64,000 bases of DNA from Ariolimax columbianus (Eukaryota > Mollusca > Gastropoda > Stylommatophora > Arionidae). Every line of letters starts with the position of its first letter. The stretch's first letter is position 1. The translations under genes were made by a program, and so were the position numbers. Where the stretch lies: assembly GCA_036924085.1 (NCBI GenBank), contig JAVGWX010000008.1, positions 54,063,314 to 54,127,313 of the forward strand. The letters run 5' to 3'. Below, piece after piece: positions 43,206 through 53,981 of the stretch. The notes under the pieces were generated by a model, which was not told where the DNA came from, ran no database searches, and saw only the letters and a program-made list of their open reading frames with translations.

Positions 43206-44370
43206 TGGAAATTTAGAAAGTCACAAGTTTTGATTACTTTGGCTCAATTATAAGCAACAAAGAAGATTGCGTGAATAAAGTAAGACAGCGAATTGCTTTG
43301 GCAATGCAGGGGTTGGAAAAAAAATTAGAAACTTACGGCAGAACTCTAATAAAATATGAACATAAAAATCCTGCGAACTTGCATCTTCCCGGTGGCAACG
43401 TACGGATGGGAAACGTGGCCCACCACACAAACACTTAAGAGAAGGATTGAATCTTTTGAACTAAAATGCTACAGAAGGGTGCTCAAAATTCCATGATAGC
43501 GAAAAGGGAAAATGCAGATGTCCTGAAAGAACTGGATATCGAAGAAAATTGGTTAGTTTAAAATATCTTGTCCAGAAAGCTAAACTATTTTGGCTACATA
43601 AAACGTCATAATCGTCTGGAGAGAACGATACTGGATAGTATAGTGCCTAGAAAGTGGACCAGAGGCAGACCGAGGAGAAGATGGACACAAGGCATCACGG
43701 AGACGGAAGTTCTGGCCAGAGATTGATAGTCTTACAGATCGGTTGTTGTGAGAGCGACGTTCTGGCCAGAGATCGATAGTCTTACAGATCGGCTGTTGTG
43801 AGAGCGACGTTCTGGCCAGAGATTGATAGTCTTACAGATCGGTTGTTGTGAGAGCGACGTTCTGGCCAGAGATCGAGAGCCTTACAGGTCGGCTGTTGTG
43901 AGAGCGACGTTCTGGCCAGAGATCGAGAGTCTTACAGATCGGTTGTTGTGAGAGCGACGTTCTGGCTAGAGAAGATCGAAAGTCTTACAGATCGGCTGTT
44001 GTGAGAGTGACGTTCTGACCAGAGATCGAGAGTCTTACAGATCGGTTGTTGTGGGAGCGACGTACTGACTAGAGATCGAGAGTCTTACAGATCGGCTGTT
44101 GTGAGAGCGATGTTCTGGCCAGAGATCGAGAGTCTTATAGATCGGCTGTTGTGGAAGCGACGTACTGACTAGAGATCGAGAGTCTTATAGATCGGCTGTT
44201 GTGGAAGCGACGTACTGACTAGAGATCGAGAGTCTTATAGATCGGCTGTTGTGGAAGCGACGTACTGACTAGAGATCGAGAGTCTTACAGATCGGCTGTT
44301 GTGAGAGCGATGTTCTGGAAGGCGACGATAGACGTATTGTTACTGCAGGTTTGTCAAATGGTGAACATAT
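43205..44370 (+). pseudogene. LINE 3' portion with its end amplified
   Basis: Plus frames: KVTSFDYFGSIISNKEDCVN, KVRQRIALAMQGLEKKL, damaged YG-ETWT region, ENADVLKELDIEENWLV, then LNYFGYIKRHNRLERTILDS, RGRPRRRWTQGI. The last coding block (the counterpart of DRDSYRxxVxRATFWxG) is repeated about 12 times at 43,711-44,320. After the array the LINE end continues (ATIDVLLLQV), followed by unique sequence. Confidence 0.75.
43711..44320. repeat. 50-bp x12 array derived from LINE 3' coding sequence
   Basis: Units TCTGGCCAGAGATCGAGAGT, CTTACAGATCGGCTGTTGTG and AGAGCGACGT, starting at 43,711, 43,761, 43,811 and so on; one unit carries a small insertion (about 43,970). Two sub-families: TTCTGGCC (early) and TACTGACT (late). 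The unit translates to the end of the flanking LINE, but 50 is not divisible by three, so the array is non-coding. Confidence 0.92.
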
Positions 44371-44544
44371 AATAGCTCTCTATATCCCAAAAAGAAGTTC
44401 TAGTGATGCACAGAAGATATCATATGTGAAGTATCAAGTGACAAAATAATATAACACAAAGTGTTATCTTTTATATATACCCTTATAAGTATCGTGTTTT
44501 GTGTGTTTTAGTGCGTGATATAGGGGAGAATTTCGAGCACAAGC

Positions 44545-44610
44545 TTGGTTTGCAGTCCGAACATGACCGGTTCTAAATCACTTCGTGTCCAGTTTAACTG
44601 GGCATGTCGG
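44545..44610 (+). repeat. Possible SINE F head fragment
   Basis: GACCGGTTCTAAATCACTTC and GTGTCCAGTTTAACTGGGC resemble the B box and following bases of SINE F at 62.06 kb. No body follows. Confidence 0.35.
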
Positions 44611-44699
44611 GGATTCTTCTCGGTATGACTACTTCTTTAGCACAGAAAGGACTGGTAAAACTACTGTACTGCAAAACTGCCATAGTGGAACACATTACA

Positions 44700-45240
44700 A
44701 AAAAAGATACACACGCGCATCCATACACTGACCAATACGTCCACATTACACACACACACGCATCCATACCACTGGTCAATACGTCTACATTACACACACA
44801 CACGCATCCATACCACTGGTCAATATGTCCACATTACACACACACAGGCATCCATACCACTGGTCAATACGTCCACATTACACACACACACACACACACA
44901 CGCATCCATACCACTGGCCAATACGTCCACATTACACACACACACACGCGCATCCATACCACTGGTCAATATGTCCACATTACACACACACACACACGCG
45001 CGCGCGCACACGCATCCATACCACTGGTCAATACGTCCACATTACACACACACACACACACGCATCCATACCAATGGTCAATACGTCCACATTACACACA
45101 CACACACACACACACACACGCATCCATACACTGGCCAATACGTCCACATTACATACACACACACGCATCCATACCACTGGTTAATACGTCCACATTACAT
45201 ACACACACACACACATCTATACTTGCCAATACGTCCTGAT
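44700..45240. repeat. Minisatellite with embedded (CA)n, about 11 units
   Basis: Each unit has a constant part (GCATCCATACCACTGGTCAA, TACGTCCACATTA) and a variable CA tract of 4-12 units, one with CGCGCGCG. Unit length varies from about 45 to 65 bp because only the CA tract changes. All long frames here (THTHPYHW) are repeat artefacts. Confidence 0.9.
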
Positions 45241-45309
45241 ACCGCCCAAAGGTCTACGGTTTGGGGTGGAAAAGTTATGAGTAGAATTCCACAAAGACAA
45301 ATCTTTAAT

Positions 45310-46660
45310 TAAATATTTTTTTAAATTGATATATTACTCTGAAACTGTCGTTTTGTCAGTGGTTGTGTGAATGATTGTTTGAATATAGAAAAGATATGTT
45401 GGCTCACAATGCCAACTGCTCTTATTTAAATCCATCATAACACTTCAGCTCAATGCGAAGCTTAAGTCCTAACTCAACAACTATGAGGTTTTGTTTAAGT
45501 GATATTTATTATTGAAATTAAATATGTGAATACGAATGTCCTTAAATGAATTACATGCACGTAATATTTGCATATTTTGGTTATATGAAAGGCAATTTGC
45601 GTATTTAACATACATTTTCAAACAATCCAATTTATAATTGGTGTATAAAATTCTCTATTCTAGAATATGTGACATCTGTCTGTGCTGGTATAATTTGAAA
45701 ACAATTTGTCATGGCATATAGAAAAAAAATTCTTCAGAAAAAATAATTAATTAATTGACACGTTCGTACATTGTTTCTATATTTCTACCATTATGTTTCA
45801 ACTTCAACTAGTCGTATCTCGACTCGATACATTTCTGCTAAACGTCTTTCATTTGTCTTGATCTTACTAGTGTGTCTACTCTACATGCACAGAACTTTAT
45901 ACATTTCATTATTTGCGTAATTTTTAAAAGTTAGCAATAATAGCACACCCCAACTTTTGAAAACATTCCAAATATTGGGCCATTTCCACAGTCATGTCTC
46001 TACAACTAATTGTCTTTTCATTGCACATTGTGATCTATCTTTAGTCCAGCCTTTTAATACATTGAATATCAAATGTCAATAGTCACACTCTGTATAAACA
46101 ATTAATATAAAGGATATGCTTTTGTATAACATTAATGGGATATTTTGAGTTATCCCCCTTCGATTCTATAAAAGGAGTTTATTTATTCAATGAATGAGCA
46201 ATTTGAACAAAATGTTTTTCTGCAGTAGGTAAAATAAACAAACACGATCAGTACACTACGTGGCGACAGCATTGGTGAAGCGGCCTGTATTCCTCAGCCT
46301 AAAAAACCCTCGAATACTCCAGTAGTTGGAATAAAACTTGCACGATGGTAGGAAGTTTTGGAGTGCTATAGAAAAAGTAATGTCCAAATTGAATTGACGA
46401 ACCAAAAGTATATCCACACAATCAGTTCTGCTAGACGTTGAAAACTGACCCGTCATGTACTCCGAAATGGCATCGATACCATGACTAAGACTGCCACGCT
46501 AGTTATCTCTCAATGGCTGTAAAGGAGAGGTCGACGTAAAATAAGGAGAATAATAAAAACCGAAATCAATATCACGAGCCAAAGCTATCACACCGAACAA
46601 AAGGGTGAAGTTTGTTTCTGATCTAAAAAGGATATCACTCGTGATGGACACTGATTACCT
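45310..46660. other. AT-rich stretch, nothing recognised
   Basis: No repeat, motif or open frame of substance. The end (46,260-46,660) has a slightly higher GC content, without an identifiable family. Confidence 0.5.
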
Positions 46661-46678
46661 AGTCAGTCATTGACAATG

Positions 46679-46684
46679 GATACC

Positions 46685-46726
<42 letters not shown>

Positions 46727-46942
46727 AGAATGTGGGAGAAGGAGGAGGGAGAGGGAAGGGGAAGAAAAGGATTAAGAAGAAAAAGAAGAAGAAGAAAAAG
46801 AAGAAGAAGAAGAAGAAGAAGAAGAAGAAGAATGTGGGAGGAGGAGGAGGGGTAGGGAAGGGGAAGAAAAAGATGAAGAAGAAGAAGAAGAAGAAGAAGT
46901 TTGAAGATGAAGACGAGCGAAGAAGAAGACGAATAAGAAAAA

Positions 46943-46985
<43 letters not shown>

Positions 46986-47032
46986 GAGATGAAGAAGAAG
47001 AAAAAGAAGAAGAAGAAGAAGAAAACAATTGT
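46679..47032. repeat. (GAA)n-rich polypurine tract
   Basis: About 350 bp, almost pure purine on the plus strand: GAA with GGA, GAT and GAC interruptions, containing a duplicated block (GAATGTGGGAGAAGGAGGAG-like at 46,727 and 46,831). All six frames are open as low-complexity Lys/Arg/Glu or Phe/Leu/Ser; none is a gene. Long mirror-symmetric purine tracts can form triplex (H-) DNA. Confidence 0.95.
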
Positions 47033-47376
47033 CAGTAAGTACTGAGTAAAGTGTAGATTTATACATCTCGTGTTCCCAATGAAATACAAGTCTGTATTTA
47101 AATATCCCACGACTTACCATTTGATTTATCGGAACAGTAATGATGTAAACATCTTTCACTGTGACAGAGGGAGCCATCTGGAAATCAGTTGTGTCATTAC
47201 GATGTTCTCGGATTGGTTTGTTATCTAGACTCAAGCTTTAAACCCCACACAATTCTTTAAATCTGTGTTAAGCACATCACTGTTCTGATGTTGTTTTGTT
47301 TTTAAAGGTAAAAGATACATTTTAGCAGACGACTGCTAGTCGGGAATGAAGCGTTAAAAACATCAGTACACTAAGC

Positions 47377-47445
47377 CACAGCTTGTCTGACCTTGGGTGG
47401 CCAGTCCCCTTCCTCGCTGCCGTTTCCTTCCCTAACTCCAGGTCA
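47377..47445 (-). repeat. Fragment of the 57.0-kb SINE
   Basis: GGGTGGCCAGTCCCCTTCCT and GGTCAGGTTTTTAT correspond to 57,008-57,068 (GGGTGGCCAGTTCTCTTCCT). Only the 3' body part is present. Confidence 0.5.
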
Positions 47446-47501
47446 GGTTTTTATCTTGTACAAATCATCAATAAAGATAATATTGTTATTATTATTTGGG
47501 A

Positions 47502-47622
47502 CGGTGTTTGCTAGTGATTAATTAACACGGCTCACAACCAGAAGGTGCTGGATTCGATCCTCATCACAGCAATGCACACCGCCTTGTGGATTAGAGTAAA
47601 TGAGGCGAACGTTAAAAAAAAA
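47502..47622 (+). mobile_element. SINE family D, copy 4, internally deleted
   Basis: The head (GGGACGGTGTTTGCTAGTGA; B box GGATTCGATCCTC) joins directly to the tail (GCAATGCACACCGCCTTGTG, GAGGCGAACGTTAAAAAAAA). The central ~120 bp with the GCTGAAGTCGGATG core are missing relative to copies 1-3. Confidence 0.75.
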
Positions 47623-47675
47623 GTTTACATTCTTAAAACTAGTATTTATGTTATTTTATGTTATAGGTAAAAAGC

Positions 47676-48050
47676 ATGACTTCAGAAATGAGGTACCTAA
47701 GAAAGGCGGTCCAGGTGACGAAAAGGGACAAGATCCGTAACCAGACAATACGTAGCAATCTTGAAGTTCAGCCCCTGCAGACACGAGTGCAGCAGTCCCA
47801 ACTACAGTGGTTTGGCCATGTCTGTAGAATGGAAGAAGATCGGATACCAAAGCGGTCATGGGAGATTAAAAGTCAAGGACGCAGACCCCCAGGACGTCCC
47901 AAAGTACGTTGGGAATACAACATACGACAGTCCCTAAATGATAGAGGGCTAGATTGGAAAGAGGCCAGGAAAAAGACGGCGGATAGAGCAGTGTGGCGTT
48001 CTCTTTGGCAAACCACTACATCTCACGGTAGAAGAGGAGCGACTAAGTAA
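47676..48050 (+). pseudogene. LINE C-terminal fragment (WFGHVCRM type)
   Basis: 124 open codons: MTSEMRYLRKAVQVTKRDKI, RNQTIRSNLEVQPLQTRVQQ, LQWFGHVCRMEEDRIPKRSW, GRRPPGRPKVRWEYNIRQSL and a stop after GRRGATK. It covers the last quarter of an endonuclease-RT LINE ORF2 (typical text EMRxLRRIxGVTRRDRIRN). The frame is intact but the RT is absent; the Met at 47,676 is internal. Followed by GTAAGTAAGTAAG, a short 3' tail typical of such elements. Confidence 0.8.
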
Positions 48051-48930
48051 GTAAGTAAGGTAAATAGCATGTCCTTTACAGAACGTAGCTTCTTACAACC
48101 GCCACCTATTTGGCTATTATAAGATTCTTTGCAAGTGTGCAGTACGATAGGTTGCCATTACTTTCCGTACGTGGAGGAATGAAAAAAAAACCATGTCTGC
48201 CAATAAGCATGATTTGAACCGGGTGCGTTTGGACTGTGAAATGGATGCTTGTGTGGTTCACTGACAAACTCTCACTTCAGCCTCGTCTTCTCAGGTATTT
48301 CATCTTGCTCGACCAACATCTGCCCTCTGTGGATTGTTGATTCTTCGCATTCACTCATCTAATAAGTAATCAATTCATGATTTAAACGTGTCTCCCTTAT
48401 TTCTATATTAGATTGCCACTATAGACGCTTATGAAGCTACGTGTCAGCTCTTTCATTGCCGTGAACCAGAGCGTAACCAGAACAACAGATTCCACAACCA
48501 GTGTTTGAGGCAACAGTGTCTGCAATCTATTCATGACGCTACCGTCACCTATTCTCAATTTGACGCAATGATTAAAAAAAACGTGGTTTGGACGTTTAAC
48601 AAGGATGCAGTATTATCAACCTGCAGCGAGGTAATACTACATTAAGGTTTCATAGCCGCAAGCAAGAGGTCGACCCTTTAGACGAAGGATAGAAGGGATC
48701 AACGAAACACTCTAAACGTTCGACAGCACAAACTTCCCGCATAGCGTAAACCGGAAGTTCACGTATACCTCTTCTCTGTGAAGCGGCAAGAGAAGAGCAA
48801 TAGGACAAAATAAAAAGATTAAGAAGCTGACACAATTACTTGCTCCAATGTGTAGAGGTCTCAATAACCACATCAGCGCTGAAGTAGCCGACTGAAATTG
48901 CATTCTTATGCTGAAGGTTGTTATATATGC
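48051..48930. other. No recognised feature
   Basis: Mixed-composition sequence without identifiable repeats. Overlapping small frames on the minus strand near 48,650-48,900 have no recognisable motif. Confidence 0.45.
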
Positions 48931-48954
48931 CGCTTTACGCTTTGCAACAACCTT

Positions 48955-49130
48955 ATCTCTCGTTTTAGCTGAGCAACTCTATCGTGCTTTCTTAACAAGC
49001 ATTCTAGCTGAGTAACTCCATCATGATGTCTTATCAAGCATTCTAGCTGAGCAACTCCATCATGATTTCTTATCACGCATTCTAGCTGAGCAGCTCCATC
49101 ATGATTTCTTACCAAGCAGTCTAATTCTTG
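48955..49130. repeat. 39-bp x4.5 array
   Basis: Units CATTCTAGCTGAGCAACTCC, ATCATGATTTCTTATCAAG. In phase on the minus strand (13 residues, LECxIRxHDGVAQ). The period is a multiple of three, which alone explains the open frame. Confidence 0.85.
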
Positions 49131-49139
49131 TAAAAATAT

Positions 49140-51180
49140 ACCAGGCAAATATTTAGATTTTAAAAGCAATTTTTGTTCAGCAAATTTTGCTTCTCTCTAA
49201 TGCGATGTTTTCGATTATTCAATCACTGATGGATACCTTTATTGGTTGATCCGTTGATACCCAATGTTACTATTGTTATTTAAAATTGCATTTTCCTTTT
49301 CTGTGTTAAAAAAATATATGTATTTGTTATCAGTGACGACATATACGTGTGCGCATGAATGAAGGTAACACACGGGGATTGGTTAATGAAAGTACTTGTT
49401 GCCATTACGATTAGCTGTTTGCATTATTTGAATTCAGACATATATTTGTTTTAAGTCGTGTTTTTAAATTGACACCGTGAGTTACTGGAGTCTTTAAGGG
49501 AATCAAAGAATAGTAACATTATAACCTGCCAGTCATGTCATAAAAGACAATTAATTCATTCCCTCCGAAATATTGTGTACTTCTAGGCCCACATATTATT
49601 GAAATGTAAAACTGCCAGTGAGAAGAATATGTACATTTATAAATTTGGAAACAATTGTTATTGAGAAGCGTTTAAACAGAAGTATGGCAATCGTTCTAGC
49701 TGACATATCGGTTCTGTAATCGTGTAAGCAAATTTACAAGCCGATATTTCTGCTCTACGGAGTGAATGAGAGTTTGACAATGGGATTGGCCATTCTAATC
49801 TAAAGAATTGTTTGTTTTAATTATTGCCCCCGTGCCCCCTTTTCAAAAGACCTGTCTCTATGTCGCAAAAGATGGTTACAGAGAGTTTGGCCCTGGGCTA
49901 GCAACCTCATCATGCATAGCGAATTACTGCAAAAAAACACCACTGCAATAGCAGACGAAAGCGCTTTGAAACAGACGATGTAAGAAGAACACCAACTGTT
50001 GTCATCTTATGTTTTGCATTGAAAGAAAAGGAGACAAGATAACTAAGAAGTAGCAATAAACAAAATCTTCGTTTCTCCAATCAAGCTTTTATTTATACTA
50101 AGACATGTTTTGTTGTCCATTTCGGGCATTGTTTTATGGGTTTTTTTTTAGGTTATGTGGGCTTGGCCTAACTTTAGGGGTGTATTTTTTTATTTTTGTG
50201 TTCTTTTAGTGAATTGGTGTATTGGCGTATTTTTTTTAATTTATTGGTGAAATAATCACAGTCAAATGTTGATAGATTATCAATTCGCACTAGTAGAAGC
50301 TGTGAGCAAAATGTCAGGTCCCTAGGTTATGGAAAAGTTGGTTAAAATAGGAGAAATAGAAGTCCACTCAAACGGAGAACGGTCATATCAAGTTAAATAA
50401 AAGCCGTGAAAAGAAGATACTAAATACGAGGTAGTTTAATCTGAGTTACAAAAACTTACCAACGAATGAGTCAATGATGTCGCAGTGAGTTTGCCAGAAT
50501 CGACATCTGTGCCATCGGGAAGTTCAAAAAGACGGCTCAAAGGTTAGAGTCCTGAAACAGCAACAGGCAGGAGACTGGAGCTTTGGGCGCTCCGTCTGAC
50601 CACTTGGAGAGGGCCAGTTCGAGTGAGCCTAACAGTGCCGTGTGAGCTGGACAAATTCAGGTCTGACGTGGGCCTGGCGTCGTAAAGACGACGGTGACGC
50701 GGTTTGGGACAATATTGGCTAAAGGATCCCGACCAGGCGATTGGTGATCGCTAGATTCACATCTCTGGGACACAGGATGTTTGACGATCAAATCCAGCTA
50801 GAAGCAAAGGTGGTGGCCGAGGTTGAAAGAAGAAAAGGGAAAGGACGAAGAATGTTGGTGATGGGATGAGGAGGGAGACAGGAGGGGAGAGGGAAGGGGG
50901 ATTGGGGGAGGGGGGTAGAACGAGTAACTAGAGAAATGGCCGAGTTAAACGATACATTATTAAAGGATCCGAAATAAAGTTTCTTCTTTGTGTGACAGCT
51001 GACACGTATAAAAACATAAGCGGTGGACTAGAACGTTGCGTAATGTAAATCAAACAAATCAATCAAAACCTTTGCAGCTCCCTGTGAAGCATATGTCTTC
51101 AACAAAAACATGCCAAGATATCAAGCATTGTGCTGTCTATTAATGGTGACTTTTTTAAAATCATACCAAAAGATAATAGA
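49140..51180. other. No recognised feature
   Basis: Mostly AT-rich. A short GTCATAAAAGACAATTAA at 49,537 resembles the GTCGTAA-AGGCGACTAA motif. A GC-richer part at 50,470-50,930 includes poly-purine sequence near 50,880. CGATATTTCTGCTCTACGG near 49,743 recalls 30,745 and 52,085 (see findings). Confidence 0.4.
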
Positions 51181-51189
51181 TAATATACA

Positions 51190-51300
51190 GACACTAAATC
51201 AGTGTCTGAGTAGAGCGGTAGATGTAAGTTCTCACAGCGAAGTTACGGAATTCGATTCCCTTTATCGACACGCTCTGTCGACCTAGCTGTAAATGGATAT
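51190..51300 (+). mobile_element. tRNA-derived SINE head (family J)
   Basis: GTGTCTGAGTAGAGCGGTAG (A box) and ACGGAATTCGATTCCC (B box) lie about 35 bp apart, followed by GACACGCTCTGTCGACCTAG and then (TTG)n at 51,301-51,320. No other copy is certain; 35,434-35,494 may be related. Confidence 0.5.
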
Positions 51301-51544
51301 TGTTGTTGTTGTTGTTGTTGAATGTCTATAATGAGCAGAATTACTCTTTTATGCGCCGTAAAAAGTGCGTTAAGTGGTCGTTGTCGTAGCTTTCATCACA
51401 TCCCCAGCGTGCTGATGAAGGTAGACCGTTCCTCCAGGCAGTTGTGTTATGCTTGGTTTCATCTACGTGTCGCTCACTACTATGGGGATCATGTCAATCC
51501 CTCACCTCGTTAGCCGGGCTGCCATGAAAACACCCAGTTTCCAG

Positions 51545-51665
51545 GGAGGGCTACGAGGAAGCCAAGGTGAGGGTATTTGCCAGTATATTTTACCTGACCC
51601 TGATTAACATGTCTTGATCAGTATGTTGTGCCTGACCAGACATTAGTCTTCTTTCCCAACTGTAA
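51545..51665. repeat. Single copy of repeat K
   Basis: GGTGAGGGTATTTGCCAGTA, then CCTGACCCTGATTAACATGT, TGATCAGTATG and GACATTAGTC parallel bases 1-108 in the same orientation, and are the reverse of the 37-bp array 550 bp downstream. Confidence 0.65.
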
Positions 51666-52204
51666 ATGGATCACCGGGTTACTGTTATAGGAGGAAAGAA
51701 TGCGTGGAAGAAGAAAGCCTGCCCTAAAACTCTAAGTTCTTAAACAATTAACTCGTAACACTTCATCCCTGAAAATAATGTCTGCTATGGGATCACCTTT
51801 TAATGACAACTATACCTATTCTTATTTAATACTGTATTCGTTTATTTCGTTATATAAATTATTCATTGATCTCTTCTCTCAGTACAAAGAAAATATATCG
51901 AGATTTTTACAGAAAATTATAGAAATATCAGTCGACTGACATTACATTTACCCATGTTGTACCGTGTCCAATAAGGAGAACAAAGATTATATATATTGTA
52001 ACCTTTCAGGCGTGTGGCTAGATACTGCAGGGGATAGTGAAAAAAGTAACTTTGACATTATCAATTAACTTCTTCACTCCATACAGCCGATATATCGGTT
52101 CACAACTTTTCTTACATTCCCATAAAGCTGATATATTGGCTTGGACAATTGCTTGCACACATATGCGAATGTTTTTATCTAGGGGAGAGGAGACTAGCGT
52201 CTGG

Positions 52205-52515
52205 TCAGGCAAAACATACTGATCAGACTATGTTAGTGAGGGTCAGGTAAACATACTGATCAGACTATGTTAGTCAGGGTCAGGTAAACATACTGATCAG
52301 ACTATGTTAGTCGGGGTCATGTAAACATACTGATCAGACTATGTTAGTCAGGGTCAGATAAACATATTGATCAGACTATGTTAGTCAGGGTCATGTAAAC
52401 ATACTGATCAGACTATGTTAGTCAGGGCCAGGTAAACATACTGATCAGACTATGTTAGTCAGGGTCAGGTAAACATACTGATCAGACTATGTTATTCAAG
52501 GTCAGGTAAACATAT
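52205..52515. repeat. 37-bp x8 array of repeat K
   Basis: Units TCAGGTAAACATACTGATCA, GACTATGTTAGTCAGGG; period 37 (52,241 and 52,278). Each contains CTGATCAG, an 8-bp palindrome. Orientation is opposite to the dispersed copies at 1-108 and 51,545-51,665. Confidence 0.9.
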
Positions 52516-52552
52516 TGACCTTAGACATCCAACTTCACTTTCAAACAGTTCT

Positions 52553-52840
52553 CCCTGTAAACAGGCGTTTTATGACAGTCTGGCTAACGAGATGAGGATC
52601 GACGTGATCCCCGTAGTAGTTCCCGACACATATGTTAAGGACAACAGTCTGGATGACATCGATATAACTTCATCAGCACGCTCGGCATGTGAGGAAATGT
52701 ACTGCAACCCACCACCTAACTCCCTTTTTAGGGCACTCAAGCGAGTAAACAAACCTATCCTGCGCATTAAACAACAACAAATGTTTTTTTTATTCGACCT
52801 TCAGTACCACCACATCTTCGATGCATTTATGTGTACGTAA
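52553..52840 (+). other. Possible coding exon or element fragment, unrecognised
   Basis: An open frame continues upstream of its first Met (52,592): NSSPCKQAFYDSLANEM, RIDVIPVVVPDTYVKDNSLD, DIDITSSARS, CEEMYCNPPPNSLFRALKRV, KPILRIKQQQ. Composition looks protein-like (balanced hydrophobic and charged residues, no repeats), unlike most frames here. I do not recognise the family. It could be an exon or a piece of a transposable element. Confidence 0.3.
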
Positions 52841-53371
52841 TTCAATGCAAAATAATGTCATCAATTAAAAATAGTAACAAGACGGAAATGACATTAGAAT
52901 AGGGAGAAAAAAATATAATTTATTTTTAAAAAACAATAGGTTCATGAAGTACGAGATTGTGTATCCCCTACGTAAGTCGGCACGGCACGTGATCATGATA
53001 TTGTTTTATTTTTTCACTAAAAAGCATTTGCTTTCACTTGGCGTTTGATGAAAAGCTGAACGATTCACGTTTCTAGTTATCGTAATAAATACAACGGGTA
53101 AGATAAATTTACAAAGTATAACAAATTCTGTAAACACGTGTATTTAAAACACAAAATTGCCACGTTGGTGGCACATGAAAAGCGATTATACCTTTTCAAT
53201 GTCGTCAATGGTCAGATGACTTTATGATATGAGATGAGATATTAACTTGGTTATCAGAATGTGTTGTGTCAAGTACAATAAAGTGAGGTTGTATAATGCT
53301 AAGAAAAAAAGCATAATCCAGAGGCCAATATTAATATTATGAGCACAGAACAAAGATAATGTAATGAAGCT

Positions 53372-53770
53372 CTTTGGCTTGGCTTGGCTTGGCTTGGCTT
53401 GACTATGCTGGGCTTGGCTTGGCTTTGTTAGATCTCAATCTCCCGCTACAAAACCCTGAAAGGGCTTAAGTAGCAGAATGTAGTCCAGAGAACGGAATGC
53501 GTTGTGTCGTAGTTTACAGCTTGGCTGCGAAATGTCCACCTTTCGGTCCAAGACATCCGACTTCATCAAGCATTTTTTGAGTATCGGGTTAGTATTTCCT
53601 CTTCGATCCCTTCTCCTTATGCAGTCTGCCCTGTTGCAGCCTGTTATCCAGGATCACCGCGTGGAGGTGTAGAAGAGTCTTGGCAGCTCTGGTTCGCTGG
53701 CCCTGGCGCTAGCAGTCAGCTATGGGTCGCTGACCACTGCAGCTCATGCGCTGCTCAGCATCTTGATCCC
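53372..53770 (-). mobile_element. Repeat family E, copy 4, with (CCAAG)n tail
   Basis: Read on the minus strand: GATCAAGATGCTGAGCAGCG through GCTGAAGTCGGATG to GATTGAGATCTAACAAAGCC, then a tail of CCAAG units, seen on the plus strand as GGCTTGGCTTGG at 53,376-53,425. Flanks TAATGAAGCT (53,362-53,371) and TAATAAAGCT (53,771-53,780) match at 9 of 10, a slightly eroded TSD. Confidence 0.85.
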
Positions 53771-53981
53771 TAATAAAGCTATATAATGAACAGAGAACAA
53801 GTATAATTAAATGAGGTTGTGTCATGAACAAAGTACAATAAAGTGAGGCTGTGTAATGAACGGATAACAAGTACAATAAAATAAGCCTGTAGAATGAGCA
53901 GAAGGAAAAAAAATTTTACGCAATTGCCAAACAAGCAGAGAAATATGCTATATTATATGGTGGCTTATTCACTGTGGGATT

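Noticed and set aside
44604..45312. 211-codon frame in the HTHTHPYHW repeat
   Set aside because: Three overlapping frames are open on the same array; variable CA length makes any product frame-unstable.
46659..47234. 191-codon minus frame rich in Phe, Leu and Ser, and Lys/Arg frames opposite
   Set aside because: All are translations of a GAA/TTC tract; every frame is open for the same reason.
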